The notes under the pieces: model-generated
Seen by the model: the letters and a program-made list of their open reading frames with translations, nothing else
Databases searched by the model: none
What the model was told of the DNA's origin: nothing
Made by a program: the position numbers and the translations under genes
Origin: CAZJQD01 sp964548165 [NCBI: uncultured bacterium]
GTDB taxonomy: Bacteria > UBA8481
Assembly (NCBI GenBank): GCA_964548165.1
Contig: CAZJQD010000087.1
Span: forward strand, 1-5,676
Reading direction: 5' to 3'
Length of the DNA: 5,676 bases
Shown here: piece after piece, positions 1 through 5,676 of the stretch
Position numbering within the stretch: the stretch's first letter is position 1
Layout of the letters: the number at the start of each line of letters is the position of its first letter

Positions 1-1722
1 CGCGGCTGTCCCGGTCGCGACCGTCTCGGGCGCGTTTCGGATGACGGAGTCCCAGCCTCCGCACCGCTGCCGGATCGCGTCCTCGCGCCGATCCAGCTCG
101 GCCCCGATCGCGTCCTCGGCGCCCGGCGTGAACGCGGCGGCGCGCGTCATGAGCGCGTAAACGTCCGCGGGCATCGTCGCGTCGACCGATGCCAATAGCT
201 TCTCCTTGATCGCCAGGTTGAAGGCGCGGACGTAGTTCCGGACTCCCTTGCGCGAGGCGCCCAGCCGCTCCAGGTAGAAGAGGCTCCACATCTCGAATCC
301 CTGCTGCGGTAGCCACGTCGAGCCCTTCACCCTCAGGAACATTCGGTCGACGAAGTCGCAGGCCTCGGCCGAGGTCATCGTGTTGTGCGTCCAGTTGAAG
401 GCCGAACCCTTCACGCCGTACTCGTCGCGCTTCTCCCAGATCGGCGTCAGGGGGTCCGCGTACCAGAGCTGGGCGCGGAAGTAGTCGGGACGCGCCTCCT
501 CGATGAGGGCCACGGTCTCCATCGCCGACGCCCACGTCTCCCCCGGGTATCCGATGATGACGCTCGCGTGCGTGATGATGCCGTGCTGCCTGAGGAGCGG
601 AATGGATCGCATGTAGTCGGCGCGGCGCGCGGTCTTGTTCATGCGTTTCAACGTCACGTCGCTCCCGGACTCGACGCCCAGGAAGACGCCCTCGCACCCG
701 GCCTCGCCCATCAAAGCGATCGTCTCCTCGTCCCCGTGATCGCTCCGGTAGAACGAGTTCCAGCGGAATCCGTAGTTGTTCCGGATCATCATGCGGAGGA
801 TCTCCTGGAACCGCTTCTTCGGGACGTTGAAGGTGTCGTCGAGGAAGGTGACGGTCGTCACCCCGCCGATCGCGCGTAACGCATCGAGCTCCTTCTCCAC
901 GAGCTCGGGACTGAGGTATTTGTAGCGCCCCGCGCGCTGGGGGAAGCCGCAGAACGAGCAGGTGAACGGGCAGGACTTGGCGGTGCGCGTCGAGACGTAG
1001 GCGCCGATGCGCTCCTGGGGAAAGAGCGTGTAGTCGACCATGTTCTCTTCCAGCGTGTTCGCCTCGACCTCGATCTCCGTGAACCGGAAACCGTCGCCGT
1101 CGCGGATCGCGAGGTTCGGGATCACGCCGAGATCGCCGCCGTTCTTCAGGGCCTCGAGCACCTTCACGAGCGTGGCCTCGCCCTCCGAGCTGTTCACATA
1201 GACATCGGCGCCGAGGTAACGGAAGTGATCGGGAAGCGCCGCGCGATCCTGGTATTCGATCTGGTTCGAGACGTAGGGCCCGCCGACGATGATCGTCACG
1301 TCCGGGTTCTCGGCGCGGACGAACTTCACGATGTCGAGGATGGGAAGCGCGGAGACGTAGAGCGTCGTCGTGATCGCCACGCTCAGGACGTCGCCGCTCC
1401 GGAGACGCCGCGCGAACGCCTCCTTCTCGTCGGCAAAGCGGTTCACGTAGTCGAAGGTGAACCCGTGCCGCTGGAGGTAGGTGCCGAGGTAGAGGATGGT
1501 GGGCCAGAGGAAGTCGGTGTTCGCCAGCGGCCGATCCGGCGTCGCCAACGGCGAGCACGAATTCAGGACGTCGAGCGCGTGCAGGGGCTTCCCCGCGATA
1601 TCGACGATGGCCAGCTCGAGATCGCGGCACGCCCCGCTCTCGCGTCCCATGCCCCGCACCCAGTCGACGTAACCGCCGAAATCGGTCTCGTGATGGCCGA
1701 TGATAAGACAGTCCGTCTTCAT
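1..1722 (-). CDS. Cobalamin-binding radical SAM protein, PhpK-like family (3' end cut by window edge)
   Basis: The frame is open for 574 codons from ATG at 1722 to the window edge with no stop, so the C-terminus is missing. Residues about 1-200 form a B12-binding-type domain (GGP at 147-149, NSSEGE at 177-182) with no DxHxxG cobalamin motif seen, suggesting His-off cobalamin binding. The radical SAM core follows: CPFTCSFC gives the CxxxCxxC [4Fe-4S] cysteines C251, C255 and C258, then FLDDTF (293-298), GVESGS (349-354) and IIGYPGET (389-396). The N-terminal LIIGHHETDF (6-15) and the WYADPLTPIW block (420-429) match my memory of the family named after PhpK, the P-methyltransferase of phosphinothricin biosynthesis. 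Many relatives sit beside NRPS genes with unproven roles. Nothing here indicates phosphonate chemistry, so C-methylation or another radical modification of the peptide is inferred, not shown. Start choice rests on AGGAGG at 1730-1735 and the ATGA overlap with the NRPS. Family assignment is good; reaction and substrate are unknown. Confidence 0.93.
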   Translation of the reverse strand, partial: MKTDCLIIGHHETDFGGYVDWVRGMGRESGACRDLELAIVDIAGKPLHALDVLNSCSPLATPDRPLANTDFLWPTILYLGTYLQRHGFTFDYVNRFADEKEAFARRLRSGDVLSVAITTTLYVSALPILDIVKFVRAENPDVTIIVGGPYVSNQIEYQDRAALPDHFRYLGADVYVNSSEGEATLVKVLEALKNGGDLGVIPNLAIRDGDGFRFTEIEVEANTLEENMVDYTLFPQERIGAYVSTRTAKSCPFTCSFCGFPQRAGRYKYLSPELVEKELDALRAIGGVTTVTFLDDTFNVPKKRFQEILRMMIRNNYGFRWNSFYRSDHGDEETIALMGEAGCEGVFLGVESGSDVTLKRMNKTARRADYMRSIPLLRQHGIITHASVIIGYPGETWASAMETVALIEEARPDYFRAQLWYADPLTPIWEKRDEYGVKGSAFNWTHNTMTSAEACDFVDRMFLRVKGSTWLPQQGFEMWSLFYLERLGASRKGVRNYVRAFNLAIKEKLLASVDATMPADVYALMTRAAAFTPGAEDAIGAELDRREDAIRQRCGGWDSVIRNAPETVATGTAA

Positions 1723-4700
1723 GAGTCGTCCTCCTCTAAGAGTGCTCGTTCTTCGGGTGTGAGCGCCGGCTGCGCAGTCGGCGCCGGCGGGGCCGGCGGG
1801 GCCGGCGGGGCCGCCGGGGCTACGTGTGCGGGTGGGGCCGACTGAGCCGGTACCAGGACCGCCGCTCGCTCACCTAGCACCGCGCAGAGTCGCGCGACGG
1901 TGGGGTTGCGGAAGATGTCGACGATGTTCAGGGACGCGTCCAGCTCGCGCCGGATCCGCGAGGCCATCCGCGTCGCCTTCAGGCTGTGGCCGCCGAGATC
2001 GAGAAAGTCGTCGTGCACGCCCACGGTTTCTCTCCCGAGAACCTCCGCCCAGATCGCGGCCATCGCGCGCTCGCGATCGTCACGCGGCGGCGTGAAGGGA
2101 ACCCGGCGCGCCGTCGCCTCGGGCCGTGGCGCGGGGAGTTCGCGGCGCGCGATCTTTCCGGAGGAGGTCCGCGGGAAGTCCTCGAGGAAGACAAAATGAG
2201 CCGGGATCATGAAGTCGGGCAGGAAGCGGCTCATCGCCTCCCGGAGCTCGCGGGGCGTGGGCGCTGTCCCAGGCGATGCGATGACGTAGGCCACCAGCTC
2301 GTGGTCCTCGTCGATCCGCCGGCTCACCACCACCGCGTCCTTCACACCCTCACAAGCCACCAGGCTCTGCTCCACCTCGCCGCACTCCACGCGGACGCCG
2401 TGAACCTTCACCTGGTTGTCGATGCGGCCGAGGAAGTCGATCGAGCCGTCCTCCAACCACTGCGCGAAGTCGCCGGTCCGAAAGAGCCGCTCGCCCTCCC
2501 GGAACGGGCTCGGCAGGAACCGCTCCGCGGTCAGGTCCGGCCGATCGATGTAGCCGCGGCTGACCATCGTGCCGCCGATGTAGATCTCGCCGGGCACGTA
2601 GAGCGGGCAAGGCGAAAGCTGATCGTCGAGGATGTACACGGTCGTGTTCCAGAGCGGCTTGCCGACGGGGACGCGGCGCCGGGGCTCGACCACCGTCATG
2701 TCATGGCACGTCGTCAGCGCCGTGCACTCGGAGTTGCCGTAGAGGTTGTAGACGCGGAAAGGAACGTCGCTGTAGCCGTGCGTGACCGTGCTCCCGCTGA
2801 GATTGAGCGCGCGGAGCTTGTCGAGCTTATGGACATCGTGGCGCTCGAGGAAGAGATCGAAGACGCCGGGAACGAACTGGAGGATCGTCGCGCCCGTCGA
2901 GCGGATCCACTCGAAGTAGGCGTCCATGTCCCGCTCGATCCCGAAGTTCGGGCGCAGGTGGACGACGCCGCCCGGGATCACGGTGACCGGCAGGAGGATC
3001 TCGGTGATCGAATCCGCGAAGGTGATGATCGTCTTCTGCGGCAGGACGTCCGCGGCCGTGAACGCAAAATAATCGCGGAACCAGGCGAACTCGTTGAGGA
3101 TGCCGCGGTTCGAGAGCGGCACACCCTTGGGCCGCCCGGTCGAGCCCGAGGTGTAGAAGACCATGACAGTATCGTCGGGCTCCCCCGCCGGGTCGCCCGA
3201 CCAGCCCGCATCCCGCGTGGAATCGGTGCCCCGTGGATCAGCGCCCGCCAGATCTACCCCCACCGGATCAGCGCTCGCCTCGTCGTAGAGCGCGACACGC
3301 TCCGCGCCCGCCAGCGTCACGCCCGGGAACGAGAGGCCGGGCGGGATCTCCGAGGCCACCAGGGCGCGGCTCCGGCTGTCCTCCAGCATGAATGACTGGC
3401 GCTCGGCCGGGAAGGACGGCTCGATCAGGACGACGCCGGCGCGGAGCTTGAGACAGCCGAGGAAGGTCGCGAGGAAATCGAGCCCGGAGTCGATCGAGAG
3501 TCCGACGTGGTCGCCGGCCGAGACGCCCGCCCGTTCGGCAAGAACGCGCGCCGCCTGGTTCGCGCGCGCGTCCAGCTGCCGGTAGGTCCAGGTCCGGCCC
3601 CCGTGCGACACGGCGGGATGATCCGGGTGCGCGGCCACGTTCGCCCGAAACTCGGCGATCAGCGTCGGCCGGGTGGAGAGCGCCACGTCGGGACCCTGGA
3701 AGCTTCCCAGTACGAGCGCGCGCTCGTCCGCCGGGAGGATGTTGAGCCGCCCGACGGGTAGGGATGGATCGGCGATGATCGCCCGGAGGAGTGCGGCGAA
3801 GTGCCCGGTCATCCGCTCGATCCGTTCCGCCGCGAAGAGATCGGTGTTGTACTCGATCGCCACCAGGAGCCCCTCGGGACGCTCGGCGAAGTTGAAGGCG
3901 AGCGCGACCTTGGAGGTGGCCGAGGGCTCCACGAGCGAACGCGCCACGAGGCCCTCCATCCTGAGCGCGGAGTCGTCCTGGTTCTGGAGGAGCACCATCG
4001 CGTCGAAGAGCGGCGGCCGGCTGGTGTCGCGCGCCACGTTCAGGGCCTCCACCAGGACGTCGAACGGGTAGACCTGGTGCTCGATGGCCTCGCGACAGGT
4101 CCGCGTCACCGACTCCAGGAGAGCCTCGAACGGGAGCATGGGGTCCACGCGGTCGCGGAGCGCGATCGTGTTGAGGTAGAAGCCGACCTGGTCCTCCAGG
4201 TCCGCGTGCAGTCTCCCCGCCGTGGGACTGCCGACGATGATGTCGCGCTGTCCCGTCAGCCGGTAGAGGTACACCTTCACGCAGGCGACGAGGAACATGA
4301 AGAGCGTGGCGCCGCGGGAGCGCGCGAGGCTCTTGATCTCCGCGAGGAGCTCCGGGGCGAAGACGCGCGTCCGCTCGCCGCCGGCGAAGGTCTGCACGGG
4401 CGGGCGCGCGAAGTCGGTCGGGAGGTCGAGCGTCTCGCGCTCGCCGCCGAGCTTGGCGAGCCAGTACTCGCGGTGCGGACGGATCGCGTCCGTCTCGAGG
4501 AGCTCGTTCTGCCAGGCCGCGAAGTCGCGATACTGGAGGGCGAGCGGCAAGGGCTCGCCGTCGCCCGCGTAGCAGGCGGCCAGTTCGCGCGCGAAGATGT
4601 TGATGCTGACGCCGTCCGCGACGATGTGATGCACGGTGAAGAGGAGGGCGTGCCGATCCAGTCGCGACTGGTCGCGACCGGATTGGTCGAGACCGGAACG

Positions 4701-5291
4701 GTCGGGACCGAGTCGGACCAGCTCGGCGCGCAGAAGCGGCCCCGTCTCCAGGTCGAAGGCCGTGAGCGCCGATCGGCGGCCGCACTCTCGCGCGCTCGCC
4801 AGGGGGTCCGGATCGTCCGAGAGATCGATACGCTGGAGCGGGATGGTCCGGGAGGCGTGGACGATCTGCCGGGGCTCGCCGTCGATCATCGCGAACGTCG
4901 TCCGGAGCGATTCATGGCGCTCCACGAGCCGTTGGATCGCGCGCTCCAGGCGGTCCGCGTCGAGAGGACCCTCGAGGAGCTGGTGGAGCGGGATGTTGTA
5001 GGCGGCCGAGGCCTCGGGCGTCATCTGCGCGAGGAGCCAGAGCCGGCGCTGGGCATGCGAGAGTGCGTAGTGCGGGGCGTCCGGGAGCCGCGGGATCGGT
5101 CGGGCCTCGACCGGCGCGAGGTGCGCGAGAAGTTCGGCGCGTCGAGCCTTCAGCGCGTGCCGGAGGTCATCGGTCATGGCGCCCGCCGCGGCCCGGAATT
5201 TCAGCTCACCGTTCTCGACCCTTAGCGCGATCCCGCGCTTCGCCAGGTCAGCCAGCAGGTCGCTGATCGGGATGGTGGACGCGTCGGTCAC
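1719..5291 (-). CDS. Single-module nonribosomal peptide synthetase: TubC-type docking-C-A-PCP
   Basis: 1190 residues, complete. Residues about 5-58 look like a TubC-type N-terminal docking domain (ISDLLADLAKRGIALRVENG). The condensation domain (about 70-510) has SHAQRRLW, RHESLRTTF (125-133), an intact HHIVADG catalytic motif (221-227) and GFYLNT (370-375), and looks LCL-like. The adenylation domain (about 540-1055) has TSGSTGRPKG (714-723), YGNSE (851-855), RTGD (938-941), GRIDNQVK (955-962) and the catalytic Lys K1046 in SSGK. The carrier protein (about 1070-1140) has LGGHS with the phosphopantetheine Ser at S1103. An Ala/Pro-rich linker and the acidic end EERALLEEDDS follow. There is no methyltransferase, epimerase or thioesterase domain. 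Aligned by eye to GrsA, the ten pocket positions read A-D-T-Q-N-S-L-A-L-K: position 235 is Ala, not Asp, so the substrate is probably not an ordinary alpha-amino acid. Short tandem repeats interrupt the C and A domains. The GTG start at 5291 overlaps the upstream stop and has AGGAGG seven bases before it. Confidence 0.97.
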   Translation of the reverse strand: MTDASTIPISDLLADLAKRGIALRVENGELKFRAAAGAMTDDLRHALKARRAELLAHLAPVEARPIPRLPDAPHYALSHAQRRLWLLAQMTPEASAAYNIPLHQLLEGPLDADRLERAIQRLVERHESLRTTFAMIDGEPRQIVHASRTIPLQRIDLSDDPDPLASARECGRRSALTAFDLETGPLLRAELVRLGPDRSGLDQSGRDQSRLDRHALLFTVHHIVADGVSINIFARELAACYAGDGEPLPLALQYRDFAAWQNELLETDAIRPHREYWLAKLGGERETLDLPTDFARPPVQTFAGGERTRVFAPELLAEIKSLARSRGATLFMFLVACVKVYLYRLTGQRDIIVGSPTAGRLHADLEDQVGFYLNTIALRDRVDPMLPFEALLESVTRTCREAIEHQVYPFDVLVEALNVARDTSRPPLFDAMVLLQNQDDSALRMEGLVARSLVEPSATSKVALAFNFAERPEGLLVAIEYNTDLFAAERIERMTGHFAALLRAIIADPSLPVGRLNILPADERALVLGSFQGPDVALSTRPTLIAEFRANVAAHPDHPAVSHGGRTWTYRQLDARANQAARVLAERAGVSAGDHVGLSIDSGLDFLATFLGCLKLRAGVVLIEPSFPAERQSFMLEDSRSRALVASEIPPGLSFPGVTLAGAERVALYDEASADPVGVDLAGADPRGTDSTRDAGWSGDPAGEPDDTVMVFYTSGSTGRPKGVPLSNRGILNEFAWFRDYFAFTAADVLPQKTIITFADSITEILLPVTVIPGGVVHLRPNFGIERDMDAYFEWIRSTGATILQFVPGVFDLFLERHDVHKLDKLRALNLSGSTVTHGYSDVPFRVYNLYGNSECTALTTCHDMTVVEPRRRVPVGKPLWNTTVYILDDQLSPCPLYVPGEIYIGGTMVSRGYIDRPDLTAERFLPSPFREGERLFRTGDFAQWLEDGSIDFLGRIDNQVKVHGVRVECGEVEQSLVACEGVKDAVVVSRRIDEDHELVAYVIASPGTAPTPRELREAMSRFLPDFMIPAHFVFLEDFPRTSSGKIARRELPAPRPEATARRVPFTPPRDDRERAMAAIWAEVLGRETVGVHDDFLDLGGHSLKATRMASRIRRELDASLNIVDIFRNPTVARLCAVLGERAAVLVPAQSAPPAHVAPAAPPAPPAPPAPTAQPALTPEERALLEEDDS
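1730..1735 (-). promoter_or_regulatory. Ribosome binding site of the radical SAM gene
   Basis: On the minus strand this reads AGGAGG, seven bases before the ATG at 1722-1720. It is embedded in the Glu-Glu-Asp-Asp codons at the end of the NRPS gene, so the acidic tail and the ribosome binding site share the same bases. It fixes the start of the radical SAM protein. Confidence 0.8.
1786..1820 (-). repeat. 9-bp tandem repeat encoding a Pro/Ala linker, with a G-quadruplex pattern
   Basis: Three perfect copies of GGCGGGGCC (plus strand, 1786, 1795 and 1804) and a fourth imperfect one encode the APPAPPAPP linker after the NRPS carrier domain. The plus strand has four GGGG runs (1789, 1798, 1807, 1816) separated by five-base loops, which fits a G-quadruplex consensus on the template strand. 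Whether it folds is untested. Copy number could vary by slippage without breaking the frame. Confidence 0.85.
3219..3278 (-). repeat. 30-bp degenerate tandem repeat within the adenylation domain
   Basis: Two 30-bp units share GGATCAGCGCYCGCC on the plus strand at 3235 and 3265. They encode the ten-residue units ASADPVGVDL and AGADPRGTDS (residues 672-691), with six of ten positions identical. The stretch lies before the TSGSTG phosphate-binding loop, where the gap from the A2-like segment (about residue 614) to TSGSTG is longer than I expect. It is probably an exposed loop insertion. Confidence 0.7.
4656..4703 (-). repeat. 15-bp degenerate tandem repeat within the condensation domain
   Basis: Three successive 15-bp units begin with GGTCGNGACC on the plus strand at 4670, 4685 and 4700, with decayed flanking copies. 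In the NRPS they encode the five-residue repeat DRSGL-DQSGR-DQSRL-D (residues 197-212), just before the strand leading into HHIVADG. Most condensation domains have only a short loop here, so this looks like a hydrophilic loop expansion that keeps the frame because the unit is a multiple of three. Confidence 0.85.
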
Positions 5292-5676
5292 AGGACCCCC
5301 TCCTCGACGTCGTTGCTCTCCGCGACGCCGGTCTCACGACCAGCGCCACCTGCGGCAACCGGAGCGGACCCGACGCGGGCGAACGCGATCCGGCGAGCGA
5401 ATCCCGCGATTGTCGGGGCCTCGAAGAGATCGCGGATCGTCAGGGCCACGCCGAAGTGCCGGCTCAGTCGCGCCACGACCTGGCCGCCCGCGAGCGAGTC
5501 GCCGCCGAGACCGAAGAAGTCATCGCCGGTCGAAGTGGGCGCAACACCCAGCGCCTTCTGCCAGAATTCCGCCACCGCGCACTCCACCTCCGAGCCCGAG
5601 AAGGCGAGCTCAGTCGCATCGACGGGTCGCGCGGACTCTCCCTCGCGGCGCTCGACGGGTCGTGCCCCATCGAGAG
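5288..5676 (-). CDS. C-terminal end of an upstream NRPS or PKS subunit: carrier protein plus acidic tail (5' end outside window)
   Basis: The frame is open from the right window edge to the TGA at 5288-5290, giving 128 visible residues of what is probably a much larger protein. The first 25 or so are a charged linker. A carrier-protein domain follows (visible residues about 29-106), with GDDFFGLGGDSLAG carrying the phosphopantetheine Ser at visible residue 60 (codon 5495-5497) and the helix-3 region LFEAPTIAGFARRI. The last 25 or so residues form an Ala/Gly linker ending in ESNDVEEGVL, an acidic tail of the sort that can dock onto a TubC-type domain, which is what the next subunit begins with. 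A GTG inside the frame at 5585-5587 could be mistaken for a start, but the open frame and carrier homology continue through it. Whether the module is NRPS or PKS cannot be told from the carrier alone. The 4-base overlap with the next gene places both in one operon. Confidence 0.9.
   Translation of the reverse strand, partial: LDGARPVERREGESARPVDATELAFSGSEVECAVAEFWQKALGVAPTSTGDDFFGLGGDSLAGGQVVARLSRHFGVALTIRDLFEAPTIAGFARRIAFARVGSAPVAAGGAGRETGVAESNDVEEGVL
5299..5304 (-). promoter_or_regulatory. Ribosome binding site of the NRPS gene
   Basis: On the minus strand this reads AGGAGG, within GAGGAGGGGG, seven bases before the GTG at 5291-5289. It lies inside the last codons of the upstream gene and supports GTG as the true start. 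Together with the GTGA overlap it points to coupled translation. Confidence 0.8.

Noticed and set aside
1-1722. Assigning the radical SAM gene as a true phosphinate P-methyltransferase
   Set aside because: No phosphonate genes are in the window, and the family name is applied broadly to NRPS-linked relatives. Sequence resemblance alone does not support that reaction here.
385-1845. Plus-strand frames at 385-879 and 1225-1845
   Set aside because: They lie opposite the radical SAM gene, whose minus-strand frame contains the conserved cysteine cluster and all expected motifs. The Gly/Ala run at the end of the second frame is the antisense of the NRPS Pro/Ala linker.
1719-1860. Transcription terminator at the end of the NRPS gene
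   Set aside because: The GC-rich repeat has no following T-run on the minus strand and the next gene starts within the stop codon, so readthrough is expected.
3268-4785. Minus-strand 505-codon frame overlapping the NRPS in another register
   Set aside because: Arg/Pro/Ala-rich frame-shifted shadow of the NRPS. The NRPS frame carries every expected motif without interruption, so no frameshift is indicated.
3801-5225. Long plus-strand open frame (474 codons) antisense to the NRPS, and another at 1986-3395 (469 codons)
   Set aside because: Both are rich in Arg, Glu, Val and Ala, as expected from antisense reading of GC-rich coding DNA, show no recognisable motifs, and lie opposite clearly conserved NRPS domains. 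They are shadows.
5288-5587. A stand-alone 99-residue carrier protein starting at the GTG at 5587
   Set aside because: The same frame is open to the window edge, and the carrier domain's first helix extends upstream of that GTG. No clear Shine-Dalgarno is placed for it. It is better read as the end of a larger subunit.

Overview
All genes in this window lie on the minus strand. They are a three-gene stretch of a nonribosomal peptide (or hybrid PKS/NRPS) biosynthetic operon, read from high to low coordinates. The DNA is very GC-rich (about two thirds G+C by eye, not counted) and every base falls inside a gene. There is no intergenic space, RNA gene, transposon, CRISPR array, promoter or terminator that I can support. 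GC content, strong GC bias at third codon positions and a TubC-type NRPS docking domain would fit a myxobacterium or another high-GC, metabolite-rich phylum. This is only a guess; nothing here fixes the taxon.

Layout: (1) 5288-5676, the 3' end of a megasynthase whose last domain is a carrier protein and which ends in an acidic tail. (2) 1719-5291, a complete 1190-residue single-module NRPS with the order TubC-type docking domain, condensation, adenylation, carrier protein, then an Ala/Pro-rich tail with an acidic end and no thioesterase. (3) 1-1722, a cobalamin-binding radical SAM protein resembling the PhpK-type family, open at the left window edge. Both junctions are 4-base start/stop overlaps (GTGA at 5288-5291, ATGA at 1719-1722), each with a good AGGAGG Shine-Dalgarno seven bases before the start, so the genes are probably translationally coupled.

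Inferred working model: the upstream subunit hands its carrier-bound chain to the NRPS through the acidic-tail/TubC-type contact. The NRPS condenses it with one adenylated building block. The radical SAM enzyme then modifies (most plausibly methylates) an intermediate or the product. Release must happen elsewhere, because no thioesterase or reductase is visible.

The most notable points are: an adenylation pocket in which the Asp that normally holds the alpha-amino group is Ala and an Asp sits one residue later, a pattern I associate with beta-amino-acid activation; the direct coupling of this module to a PhpK-like radical SAM gene; and three different short tandem-repeat expansions inside the one NRPS gene, one in the condensation domain, one in the adenylation domain and one in the C-terminal linker.
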